64,000 bases of DNA from NCBI GenBank assembly GCA_012295275.1, contig CM022678.1, forward strand, positions 13,714,759-13,778,758. The letters run 5' to 3'. The DNA is from Chrysomallon squamiferum. Its lineage: Eukaryota; Mollusca; Gastropoda; Neomphalida; Peltospiridae. This document shows positions 29,201-40,682 of this stretch, one piece after another. Positions within the stretch are counted from its first letter, which is position 1, and each line of letters opens with the position of its first letter. The translations under genes were made by a program, and so were the position numbers. The notes below the pieces were generated by a model. That model searched no databases, had not been told where the DNA came from, and worked only from the letters and a program-made list of their open reading frames with translations.

Positions 29201-32200
29201 AAATAATTTTAAAGTTCTTTGACTTTCAGGCTTGGTTTACCAGAATCAAGTCCACCTGTGATGCTGTTTACAGGGTTGATAGATCAGATAGAGAGAAACA
29301 AGCAGGAGAAAATGGACATCTTGGAGATGTGTTATACACAGCACAAAGATTTGTCTGTATCATGGCCATACTCACTGCAGCTTGCTAACAAGTAAATAAA
29401 TTTTCACTTCAATACTTTTCTTTTACACATACCAAGATGTAGATGATAAAAATATGGCTATGTTTCAATAAGGATCTTATAACCTCATAACAATATTTTA
29501 TCTTATTTTGAACATACTATGAATCATTGTCTATGAATTAGATAACTTTTTCATACAATTAAGAAAAGAATTAGTGATATCTAACAGTAAAAAAGATGCA
29601 AACAGACTGATTTACTTGCAGGGAATCAGAAATATCATCTATTTCTCCAGTAACCAAGACAGTTAGTTCTAAAGAAGATGTAGAACAACCCAGCATAGAT
29701 CTGAGTGTTCAACTCACAGAGTACAAACCTGGCTGCAGCACACTCTTAGTGGACATCTGTCCTTGGTGTCTCCTGACAAATCAGAGTGGAATTGACCTGG
29801 TTGTCATGACAGCTGACAAGAAGCAGTATTGTATTCCATATGGCAAAACACAAGCTCCACCTCATTTTAATGTAAGTAGAACTTTTTATAAATTTTGCTA
29901 AAATGTATTATTATATTGTTATGATTATGTTTGTATAATATACCTACCTAGACACAGACACACAAAAAATATGACAATAAAGAGAGAACATTGATTTTTC
30001 AGGATAACCTGTTTTACATTGGCTACTATGATGGAGACACTGTAATGACTTCAGGTCCCATTCCTCTCTCTGATGAGTTGGTTTCCTCCAAGAGATACAA
30101 CAATGACATAGGTCGTATTTTATTTGTCGATGGCTATGTTCACACTGTCATTTGCTTATCAGAGAAAGAAACAAAGGTAATTATATCTATTCATGTACAC
30201 ATAAATGCACACAAACACAGGCACACATGCAACACATACATATGCATAACACAGACATACACAGTCTGTAAAATAATGGTTTCTTTTTTGTTTCTGTTTT
30301 ATTTTATTTTTTATTTTATTTTTAGGCTATTTTCTTGACAGTTTGTTCTGAAATTCAGCAGGGACTGCGAGTGATCACTCTAAGAGAAAGATTTGCTATC
30401 ACCAACTTGACCCCTTCCCTGTTTGAAACTCGATTGTTAGCTTTGCCAGTTGGCAGTCAAAAAACAACCATGTCTGAACAATTTATAGGCAACCACTACA
30501 GAAATGAAGAAATCCCTTCTCATAGACATCTCTCTAAATCAGAAGAAAATGTCAAGCCTCTTCTGTTCTGGAAGGTAGTACCTGTTGCCAAACATCCAGA
30601 GACTGAAGATGATCAAAGAGACATCTTTGTTTACCATCTGTCTTTCAAATTCAAAAACAGTTGTCATGATACACCAGAACATTTGTTGTGGTCTCTTCCA
30701 CTCAGACTTTCAGCCAATCGGGAGGGAATAAGACTGACTCTTTCTGTGCCTGCTATAAAGAATGGACTGGTTCATGGGCAGCCATATTGCATAACAAGCA
30801 GCACAGATAATGGAGTTACCTACCTTGTTGTTTCTAAAGATAGAGCTCCGCAGTGTTTTGTGCACAACAAGTGTAACTTTCCTGTGTTGTTTGGACAAGC
30901 TTTGATGAACATCTCTCTATCAGGTTTCTGTGTTACTTTATGTTAAAAAAAACTAAATTAGGACTTTTACTATTACTTTTTTTTTTAAATAAAATATTTC
31001 TAAGAACTAACAAAGTAAAATGTTGGAAATAAAGATGACTTGTAAATATTTTTGAGTGTGTACACTTTCTGGCTCTGTATAGTTAATATATATGAAACAA
31101 TTTTACAATAACCATTAACACTTCTCCCTAAATTCTATAATTAATGTTTTAATTTTTCAACAGGCACTGTCATTCAGGAAGAGGCAGAATTGGTTGCTGA
31201 GTTACCAACCTTGCCACCAGGTGGCTCATTTCCTTACACAATGCCATATTTTAACAGTCAGTTTCCAGCAGCAAGTGTCAGCATGCTTCCCAGAATGCAC
31301 TTCTGTACTCTAGTCGAGAAAGATGAAATGATCACAAAATCAGCCTGGAGTGCAGGTGTTGATATCACTTCATCCAATGACACGTTTGTCAAAATACCAA
31401 ATGTTGTAGATGTGAAAGTGTCAGTGAAAATGGTTTCCATGATTACACACATCACAATTACTCCGATAGGCAAGGCCGAAGTTTCAGCAAGAGAAATTCG
31501 CAGTCGTATTGAAGGAGCTGAGACAAAAATAATGCCATTTGCTAAACATGATGATGCCTTGCCATTGTCAATGGAGTTGGAAGGAAGTACAAATGCTCTG
31601 TTGTCATTAATGAACGAAACAGAAACAAGTCGGACTTCAAGGCCCGTTATATCTGCAGGTTTCTTCTTGAAACAGCTTTCAATTGTTTTGTTAAATGAGA
31701 CAGGTTCTGAGAAGAAAGTTTCAGAAATTTTGCGTTTTACATCAGATCAGGTTTTCATTTCACTCTTTCCTGTTACTAGCTCCAGCCAGGAGGAAGTTGG
31801 GAAATCAAGTCTGAGTGTCAGTGTAGGGGACATACAGATAGATAACCAGATGTATGGACATGGACAGTTTGACTTTCCTGTTTTATTGCTACAACAGCAG
31901 CAAGACAAACCTAGAGCATCTAGTTATGATGACATGAATTTGGAAGATTTGTCCGTGACACAGAGACATGCTGTTTTAAGACAGTCAAGTTTTCTACATG
32001 CTCAAATAGTTTTAGCCTTTGGTGAAACAACAGTTACTGAATCTATTGACATTGCATTAAAGCCACTTTCTCTTTACATAGATGACAATTTCCTATACAG
32101 GTTAATGAGAGAGGTGAAAAGTTTCATTCCCTTGAAGCTGAGCTGTGATTCAAATCAGCCAAGCAGGATAAAGCAGCTGCCTCTACCTATCAGGATAACA

Positions 32201-35200
32201 GCCCTGTCTCTTAGTCAGCCAATCAGAATTCATTACCTGTGTATCCAGCCTGTGAGCATGTTACTGAGTATTCATGCATCTGTGAAAATGTTTTTAGCAT
32301 CAGATAGGACTCCACTTTCATTTGCAAAGTTTGAGCGAAACAGTTTGTGTACAACAAGCCATCACCTTGGCCATGCTTTAGCCATGCACTATCTATCAGG
32401 AGCCATATTCAGAGCAGGTAAAAAAAAAAAAAACCTGAAACCTATGCATAATAAATTATAATTAGCTGCAAACAAAAGTAGATAAGTAGATGAAGAGATG
32501 CAAACAGAATGACAGTAAGTGCAATAATTTGGAGATGGAGGGTGTCAAAATGATGAGAGAAAGCATGTGTTAGAGTTTCTAAGATATGTCTTGGGATTAA
32601 TTTTCAGAGCTCAAGCAGTCCTCCCTCCATGACATGATTATGATGACTTGTTTGCAGCCATATTTTTATTTTTTGAAACTTTCATAAGTTCCCTTGCTAC
32701 TAAATAAAACTTTACTTTATTCCTTTTTTCTATGTTTTTTATTTTTCAGGAATTGTTGTTGGTTCTCTGGAGATTTTAGGAAATCCAACAGGGTTAATCA
32801 GGTCAATAGGAACTGGTGTGGCAGATATGTTCAGACTTCCATATGCAGGCTTGATTCGAGGCCCTGGAGCCTTCATCAGCGGAATTTCATATGGAATGGG
32901 ATCTTTGTTTAAACATATTTCAGCAGGTTATTATTTACTTTGGTTTTTATTATAATTAGTATTATTGTCTGTTTTTGATGTTAGATAAATAAACATTTTT
33001 ATAGTACAACTGTACAGCTAATAGTAATAATATCAGTTTTATTTTTTGCAAAAATGTTTTCTATATAAAATAATGAATGAATTTTAATCTGTACAGGTAC
33101 AATAACATCAGTCACTAATTTTGCATCTAGTGTTTCTCGAAACATGGATCGTTTATCTCTGGATCCAGACCATCTTGAACGTCAGGAGGAAAATCGTAGA
33201 AACAGACCAGTAGGCATTTCAGATGGTCTCAAGCAAGGCCTGTCTGGGTTCGGACTCAGTCTGCTGGGTAGTACTTTTTTTTATCCCTGAATATATGGTT
33301 GTTGTCTTTTCATAATATGGTAATTGCTTGTAATAGGTGGAGATTTTTTCTGTTTTTTTTGTTTTATTTTCTGTTAAAACTAAAGCAAATCATGTTTCCA
33401 TTCTTATTTCATAACATATTGCAAGGCGTATACAGTAGTACCTCACTTAACAATCTCCAATTTAACAATATTCCACTTTAATGATTATTTGTTTTTACAA
33501 AGTACATAAACAGAAATTTAATAGTTAATTGCTCAAAATAAATGGTACAAATGGATACAATGCATGTGTTTAAGTCCATTTGTCTTTCATTCATTTTTCG
33601 TTCAGTCACGTGCTAAAGCTTCCCTCAGCTGTGTAGATCAGTTGACATGCAGATGTCATACGTGCAAAATTCTCTCTTCTCTTCTGCTTCCATTTAGAAT
33701 TTATGCTTTTGTAATTTACCCTTCCAATATATCAAAACAAATAGCTAGTACACCAATGAATGCAGATGATAAAAAGATATGAAAGACAATAACTTTAGAA
33801 TACCTTAAATGAACACAAAACCCACAATGAGCAACATATAATTATTTCTTAATCTATTTGTATAAATTGAATTGTAAATGATTTACTGTTTGTTTAATAT
33901 CTATGATCTATTAAATCATTTATGTCTAAATTGTGGTTATATTTCTCCTTATTTAACTATTTTTATTTTTTATGTCAGATCTATTAGTGAGAACACAACC
34001 ACTGTTTTCACTCTGAATTCGGTGCAAATTAGTCTTCTGCTTAATGATACCTCACTTAACAAATAGAAATTTTGAACCAATTAAACAGTTAAAACTGATA
34101 TAAATTGCTTTTTAACATTGAGAAATTTAATCTGTGTATATTTTATCTTTACCAGTTCAAATATGAAATAATATAATTAAACCATTATAATTACAAATTA
34201 ATCTTTTAGGGGCTGTGGCTGGTTTGGCTGATCAGCCAATAAAAAATGTTATTTCAAATGAATCCGAGACAGAGCATGCAGTATCACGGTCGAGGGCAGC
34301 CACTGGATTAGTGACTGGCATGGGGAAAGGTTTGGTTGGTATGGTAACAAAACCTATAGGTGGTGCAGCAGAGTTTGTCTCCCAGACAGGACAAGGTGAA
34401 TTTTATTTAAATAACGATAGTTACAAATTATCTTGTTCAAACAGTATAACGAGTTCCTAACATTTTCAGAATCATAATACATATGTGTGTTTCTAGTGTG
34501 TACTGTGAGTGGATGTTTATAAGTTTGTTACATACTGAAGAATCTGTGTGTGTGTAGAGGTAAGCAGTAACAACAACAATAATAAATATACCTTTTTATA
34601 CAAACACAGACACAGACTTTTGTAACATTAAATCATTAAAACATAAGCTTTATTTTTTTTAAATTAAATTAACAGTAACTTTATTATTTCTGTTATTAGG
34701 AATACTACATGGAACAGGTCTTGGAATGTTACCTGAACGACGTCAGACACCACTTACACGCAGTCATTCAGACAACAGAAATTCTGTATTGAAGTTCTCA
34801 CTGTAAGTGTATTCACGTCAAACAAATTCAGTCTATTGCTTAACACTCTCTCATACTCATTGCCTATGTCATATTTACTTGGATTTTTCTCCCTTCTCTT
34901 TCTGATTGAAATATGTTGTTATTAAGAATATATCCATTGTATCACATTGATTAAATACAAACCATACTCAGTTGTGGAAACATAAAATATTTCAGCAAAA
35001 TGCTAAACTCTTTGCCATCGACTGATCTTCTGCTTGCTGTAGAGGCTACTCACTTGGATCTTGTGGGTCAAGAAGTTCAGGTGGTTCTGTTGCTGAGTAC
35101 AGAGATCCTGTTTGTTATCAACTGTGAGGAGGATGCCCAGCAACAAGTGTTTGCTGTTCAGGAACTGGAGATCAAAGTTAATCCAAACACCAACAATGTA

Positions 35201-36477
35201 ATTACTGTGACTTGGCCGGACCAAACGCATAGCAAAGTGAGAGAAGTATGTTTACATGTGTTATTTATCTAGCAAAGTGAGAGAAGTATGTTTACATGTG
35301 TTATTTATCTAGCAAAGTCAGAGAAGTATGTTTACATGATGTGTTATTTATCTAGCAAAGTGAGAGAAGTATGTTTACATATGTTATTTATCTAGCAAAG
35401 TGAGAGAAGTGTGTTTACATGATGTGTTATTTATCTAGCAAAGTGAGAGAAGTATGTTTACATGTGCTATTTATCTAGCAAAGTGAGAGAAGTGTGTTTA
35501 CATGTTATTTATCTAGTAAAGTCAGAGAAGTGTGTTTACATGATGTGTTATTTATCTAGTAAAGTCAGAGAAGTGTGTTTACATGATGTGTTATTTATCT
35601 AGCAAAGTGAGAGAAGTGTGTTTACACGTGTTATTTATCTAGCAAAGTGAGAGAAGTATGTTTACATGTGTTATTTAGCAAAGTGAGAGAAGTTTGTTTA
35701 CGTGTTATTTATCTAGCAAAGTCAGAGAAGTGTGTTTACATGTGTTATTTATCTAGCAAAGTGAGAGAAGTATGTTTACATGTGTTATTTATCTAGCAAA
35801 GTGAGAGAAGTATGTTTACATGTGTTATTTATCTAGCAAAGTCAGAGAAGTGTTTACATGTGTTATTTATCTAGCAAAGTGAGAGAAGTGTGTTTACATG
35901 ATGTGTTATTTATCTAGCAAAGTGAGAGAAGTATGTTTATGTGATGTTTTTTTTATACAGCAGAGTGAAAGGTGTGTTTTCATGATGTGTTATTTATATA
36001 ACAAAGTGGGAAAAGTATTCAAGGGTCAATGAACATTTCTGACAACTGACAGTTTGAATTAAAAATTGCATGTGAATCTCCACAGTATATCAGGATTGAA
36101 GGTGCATGATGTTTCACTGAAGATTGTAATAAAAAAAGCTTGCCACATTTAGTGACATTGCTTGATGTAATAGTGAAAGAATTTTATTTGAGGAAATAAT
36201 CTGTCACTGCTTAAAACATGATAATTTTATTTTTCAGAAAGAAAATTCCAGCAAGGATAGGATAACTGCCTTTATTGACTCCACCTTTACACTGGCTCAA
36301 CCAATCAAAGAAGACAAACATTCCACTGAAAGCCAGTCAGAAACAGTAAACTGTGATGTCAATCAAATAACTGCTCCTCGGTATGAGTTTAAACTGGACC
36401 CTAATATTCTCTGTGTTTTTGTATCTGCTTTTAATTTTGCTAAAAACAGACTTGTTGGCAGAGGATTTCCAGTATAG
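5614..36477 (+). CDS. VPS13B: VPS13B / COH1, bridge-like lipid transfer protein, 48 coding exons
   Basis: The spliced frame reads continuously through 48 exons (11,988 bases including the stop), giving about 3,995 residues, against about 4,000 in human VPS13B. The start is fixed by a clear match to the VPS13 N-terminus: LSLWGGD, then SGHIHELRIHVPWTKLGSEP, the chorein entry of the lipid channel. Exon 2 carries the conserved QGWASWAWSYVPQ motif. Exon 37 (near residue 2750) has LSPLYVLRSHLP, the signature of the VPS13 adaptor-binding region. Exons 43-46 (about residues 3620-3833) carry the conserved C-terminal block with LEILGNP, RGPGAFISG and KPIGGAAE. The family forms a rod with a hydrophobic groove that moves phospholipids in bulk between membranes; VPS13B acts at the Golgi and endosomes and is mutated in human Cohen syndrome. 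All introns are GT-AG except intron 8 (GC-AG). The first AATAAA after the stop is at 36904. Exon maps follow in two entries. Confidence 0.95.
7231..7256. repeat. (CT)n microsatellite in VPS13B intron 2
   Basis: Thirteen uninterrupted CT units, about 100 bases upstream of the inverted-repeat element that starts at 7353. Confidence 0.9.
7353..7565 (-). mobile_element. Small element with 16-bp inverted repeats enclosing a transposon helix-turn-helix fragment
   Basis: The ends are perfect 16-bp inverted repeats: CAAAGTCTGGGTACAT at 7353-7368 and its reverse complement at 7550-7565. Between them the minus strand encodes, from the ATG at 7495, a peptide containing ALSKEERIELVLLSGR, then a W-x-Y-x-K-V-A-x-E-F helix and an RHP motif. 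This resembles the N-terminal helix-turn-helix (DUF4817 type) found in many invertebrate transposon proteins. The coding match stops shortly before the inverted repeat, where such domains normally continue. It looks like an internally deleted, non-autonomous element. I could not find a convincing target-site duplication, so the outer boundary is uncertain. Confidence 0.55.
8231..8259. repeat. (AT)n microsatellite after VPS13B exon 3
   Basis: An AT dinucleotide run beginning about 19 bases downstream of the exon 3 donor. Similar AT tracts occur at about 18195-18220 and 47132-47157. Confidence 0.9.
12724..13042 (+). other. VPS13B: GC-AG intron (VPS13B intron 8)
   Basis: Exon 8 ends ...TACTG and is followed by GCAAGT, the usual context of a GC donor. 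Splicing to the acceptor at 13041-13042 restores TGG (W) and continues K-S-S-Y-L-P in frame, where human VPS13B also has a W followed by a basic stretch. No GT donor near the exon end keeps the frame; without splicing here translation stops within about 15 codons. Confidence 0.8.
24525..24670. repeat. Near-perfect 73-bp tandem duplication in VPS13B intron 29
   Basis: Two copies (24525-24597 and 24598-24670) differ at a single visible base (agaaaag versus agaaaaa). A short third start, atgttttat, follows at 24671. The near identity indicates a recent local duplication in an otherwise featureless 1.45-kb intron. Confidence 0.85.
33433..33800 (+). mobile_element. Degenerate pogo/Tigger-like DNA transposon fragment in VPS13B intron 44
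   Basis: A TA dinucleotide (33431-33432) is followed by CAGTAGTACCTCACTTAAC, a terminal sequence of the style seen in pogo/Tigger elements, and then by repeated tttaacaat-type subterminal motifs. Near 33757-33800 the plus strand reads MNADDKKI, stop, KTITLE. The last part resembles the start of the DNA-binding domain of Tigger/CENP-B-like transposases. Stops interrupt the frame. A second, same-orientation copy of the 15-base tacctcacttaacaa lies at 34048-34062; no inverted right end was found. This is an eroded fragment, not a working element. Confidence 0.35.
35231..36018 (+). repeat. Minisatellite built from the VPS13B exon 47 / 5' splice-site junction
   Basis: About 20 tandem copies of a unit of roughly 40-43 bases: agcaaagtgagagaa, then gtatgttta, then catgtgttatttatct. 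The first 15 bases of the first copy are the last 15 coding bases of exon 47, and the next bases are its splice donor. Eighteen copies are well conserved and the last two are worn. Variation includes gta versus gtg at the donor, aaagtg versus aaagtc, and an extra atg before tgttatt. Each copy therefore repeats a donor-like sequence. Reading past the first donor meets an in-frame TAG eight codons into the array. Confidence 0.9.
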
Positions 36478-39415
36478 TTTGTTTTACTATGAGCTTGTGG
36501 GTAAGGGGTTGAGGTCTTGATGTTTATAACTGTGCAGACCTAAGGTTAAAAGAAAGGAGCGACTCTGCATGACCTACTACATCATTATGAATCTTTATGG
36601 TATATCATATACTTTTTTTAAATTGTGTTAAATAGAAAATCTTGATTTAGTAATGGGCAATTTATTAATTTTGGTAATATTTGTATTTTTCTTAATCCTG
36701 GTGTAAGGGCATCAATTAAATTTGCATTTTATAACATTTCTGTTTTATTCCAGCATGTATGTGATTAGGTTTTCAAAATTAATACTGGTTGCCTAAGATT
36801 TTAGGTTGTGTGAAAGATAAAGTAAGTGATTTATTTGAAATACAAATTAAAACTACATATAATTATATTTCAGTTCTGTTTTATTCAGTATTTTGAATGG
36901 TTTAATAAAGTGAATGTATTTTCTGTTCTTGAAAAAACTGATGTAACATATTTTGATTAAATGTGAATTATGGAATAGAGTACACTTAAATATATAGACT
37001 GAACTACACAACAGATCTATTCTGTTCATTCCATTCAGTTTATAAGCTGATTTAATCAAAGTTAGTGTACATAAAATTCTTGCAAGAATGTAAATGATGG
37101 ATCATGGTACTTGCAGTTCAGGGAAGGTTTATTGGTGTTTCTGGGCTTACATAAAATGAACATAAAGAAGAGGACATTTTTCCTATTGTAGTATTTATTT
37201 ATGAAGATGATCATTATTACGTGATGGTAATTTTGTTTCTATTTTTAACAATTTAATTTAGTTATTTAATCAAGTGTAACATATTAAAATATAGAAACAA
37301 AAAAAATAATAATACATTTTAATATTGGGTCTGCTAAGTTATCATAATTAATTTATTTATCATGCTATTTGTATGTGTGTGTGCATGTGCATGGCAAAGT
37401 TAGCAGTTAAGTTAAACTGAATTAGCCAGATTCTAAATTATTCCAATTTTTTATGAGTTAAAGTTCAAAGAAATTTGTTATGAAAACAAAAAATTAAAAA
37501 TAGCAAAAACTATAAATCAGTTATCCCTTTTTTATTAAAGATAATTAAATTAAATATTTTAAAAGAATCAGTTTTGAGCTTTTGATTTGATGGCGAGGAT
37601 GAACATTTTGCATCAGAATTTTTTTTTTTTTTTACTTAAATCCTAATATGGCATTTGGGTTTTTGTTAATGTATTTTAGGAAGTTTAATTTTATTTAAAC
37701 TGATTTTATTTTGTTTTGTGAGATGATTAGTGTTTATATTTTTGTTCTTTAGAAAGCAATTTCCTATGGATTTTCTTCTTCAAAAAAAGATTATTATATG
37801 TAAAATAATTTATTAAACAGTGTATGCCAAGTGGTTAATAAATATATCTTGGAATGTATAAAATTGAATTTATATTATTTATTACATATTTACTAAACTT
37901 TAAACTGAACAATAAAGAATAAATGTTTAATTTTTAATAATGAAAAATCATTGAAAATATTTGTGAACCATGTAGACAGTAAAAGAAAACTTGCTGCTCT
38001 ATGGCCTACTCTCTTCCATTCATAAGCAGGGTATCATTTATATTCAGGAAAATATGGCAAAAGGGCTTTGGTATTATCTGGCTATTTTCAGATATATTTT
38101 AAAAGCTAATGGATTTTACTGGGGTTTTTAAAAATAGAGTTAAACTAAAGAAAAAAAAAATTATTCTATCAAATTCCAGCAGAGTATTCAAAACAAATTT
38201 TATTAAGGCAATCTTGTGATCTGATATACACTTCATTTTGTTTATCATTGAAGCTTGACATTGTTTCAGTGGAGATAATAAAGAAAATGCAACAGGTTAA
38301 CATAATTAAAAAAATATAATTTCTTTCTAGCCCAGTGGGTAAACTTTGCTATTTGCTTTGTAGTTGTGTGTTGAATGAAAATAAAAATCTGTGTTAGTTA
38401 ATGAATGGCATATTACTGAATAGTTTTAATAAACAAAGTATGTTAAAACAGTACAGCGACAGAATATTGGTTATAGTTAATGGAAAAAAGGGGTTGACAT
38501 AAAATGCAAAAGGGATGTAAATTAATGAAAATGTATTTCCAGATATCACTGCTCTCGGTAGCTGACAAGATTACAAATACATTAAAGGTGTTGTCTGAAC
38601 AAAACAAATACCTGTCATTTTGCAAGTTAAATGGCAACAAAAAAGAATGGTACAAAAACTAAAACATGTATATATGTATTATTAATTATTTGTGTGTGCA
38701 TGCACATGCGCACACCCACACCCACACACATGAAATGGTCAGGCAAGCTAACTAAACAAATAATAAAATAACATCAAAAATAACTTTATTGATATCGATT
38801 ATAACTGGAATATTTAAATGCAGACACTACATTCTGCTTTAATCTCCTAATAAAAACATAAACTTTTAACAATGAACACACAGATACCATAGCAGCCTTC
38901 TTCAAACTGACTTTGTATCCAGTCTAAATTTTGAGAACATTTTCTTCTTTTACATTGAATTAATTATTCAATTAATTTTCCTCTAAGTCAGTTTCAAAAT
39001 GTTTACTTTCAATTTTGCACAGATTCTGAATGAAACTGTAATTATTTTTCAATACTCAGTACATTCAGTTATTTGTAAATGTGTTTCCTTTAAAAATGAA
39101 AAAGCATTTAACATGAATTTACACCAAAATTATTTTTCTAACATTAGCAAAATTCCTTCTACATTATAAAAAAATTATTAAAAAAATTAAAACCGTATTT
39201 TTGTACAGTATTCATCCAAGATGTAGAAGTTGCAGGACAAATTGAACGTGATGAGAAACAGCTCTTCAAATTATACAAATATACATTTTTAAACCTTTAT
39301 TAGTAAATGTATATCTGTAACTACAAATCAAAGTAACATTTTTTATGTCAGGGTGGTTTTGTTTTTTTTTAAATTAAAAATATAAAAAAGAATAAATCCC
39401 ACATCTCCAGGTTTG
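36478..39415. other. Convergent 3' region between VPS13B and the hydrolase gene
   Basis: AT-rich sequence containing both 3' untranslated regions. Candidate polyadenylation signals are AATAAA at 36904 for VPS13B (plus) and, on the minus strand, the complement of tttatt at 39296-39301, about 115 bases after the hydrolase stop. A T-run lies near 37620-37634, and a short CA-rich tract near 38705-38730. I see no further gene. Confidence 0.5.
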
Positions 39416-40520
39416 TTAAGATTTTTTAGTATATCTGTTTTTCTGTTTCCACAATTTAATCATTTTAATAATAGGTTCAGCTACAGCGAGTGGTTTCTTG
39501 TACAGCATGTGGTGATCAGCACCATTGATGACAATGTGTTGGGATCCAGGCAAATATTTACTGATAAGAAATCTTTCTGATTTAGCCCAGGCCTGTGAAG
39601 TAAATAAACAGGAATTAGCATTTTTAAAAACCAGAGTAAAATAGTACATGTTTATGTATTTATAATGATTAGTACAAGTGAGGGAAATTTTAAAATCTGA
39701 TACAGAAATTCAGACAAAAAGAATTAACACTTACCTGACACCAACATAAAATACAGTGATATATGTAGATATATGTATTTTTACATATAAACCTTTTTTT
39801 TTAAATTTCAAACAGATATTTATAACTAAATTTTGTAACCCCACTTCCACAGAGCTATTTATGTACATCTGATTCAGTACACAATAAAAAATTATAAGCT
39901 AATTTAAATGTATTCTTTCTTCAGTAAACTTTTAATTACCTTGTTTAATGAACTTGGCATTTGTTCATCGTAATAGTTACCTGTTACCAAGGTAACAGAG
40001 ATGTTGGCAGGCAATGATCTTAGTGTTCTCATTGTTCTAAAATTAAAGATTAAATATCATCAAAAATTAATGTAGAATATGTTTTGTTACATCATAAGAA
40101 AATAAAAATATAAAAATATACACTCATATTAACTTTAAGGATGATTAATTCTTTTGATACTGAGTGGCAACAATGATAGATATTTTTTTTTTTTTTAAAG
40201 TCAAGCTGTTTGTATTTTGTTTAGTGTGTATGTGTGTTTTTGTTAATTTTATTTGAAACATATTGAATGAAAAGTTAAAAATAAACTTTGGCTTATCAGT
40301 GTCCACCTTCACATGAATTTCTAAAATATATGTATCTATTTATTAGAAGTAAATGTAATTTTGTCTACCTAGCTGTATTACTTTTAATTTTGTTTTGTTT
40401 TTGTTTACCTCATTTGTGAAAATGTTTCATTAATGAAATGGTGTTCATCTACAACAGAACTGAGATGTCGGGGATTGCACATTAAATATTTCTGAAAGGA
40501 AACAGTATTTAATTATATAT

Positions 40521-40554
<34 letters not shown>

Positions 40555-40635
40555 CTATAGCACGTTATTCTTAGTGACATGAAATGATTACTAATTTGTT
40601 ACATGTAGAGAACTGGTGTGAGATGATTATAATTT

Positions 40636-40682
<47 letters not shown>

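Larger units (their letters stand above)
21810..36477 (+). other. VPS13B: VPS13B exon map, coding exons 25-48
   Basis: Exons: 25 21810-22211; 26 22659-22828; 27 23217-23416; 28 23798-23976; 29 24215-24351; 30 25806-25916; 31 26211-26312; 32 26599-26691; 33 26815-26892; 34 27355-27507; 35 27957-28235; 36 28387-28470; 37 28667-28842; 38 29230-29391; 39 29622-29871; 40 30003-30176; 41 30326-30923; 42 31164-32417; 43 32750-32926; 44 33097-33267; 45 34210-34395; 46 34700-34802; 47 34996-35245; 48 36238-36477. The stop codon is 36475-36477. Exon 47 may instead end at 35236, because a second in-phase donor (GTGAGA) lies nine bases upstream of the chosen GTATGT. The extreme C-terminus (exon 48, 79 residues) is the part I match least well to remembered orthologues. 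Confidence 0.85.

Noticed and set aside
35246-35990. The VPS13B intron 47 array as a CRISPR-like repeat
   Set aside because: There are no unique spacers: the whole unit repeats, and the host is plainly a eukaryotic gene.
39700-39760. A strong CAGGTAAGT donor-like site on the minus strand in the last hydrolase intron
   Set aside because: No open, conserved exon precedes it on that strand, and the flanking exons join in frame without it.
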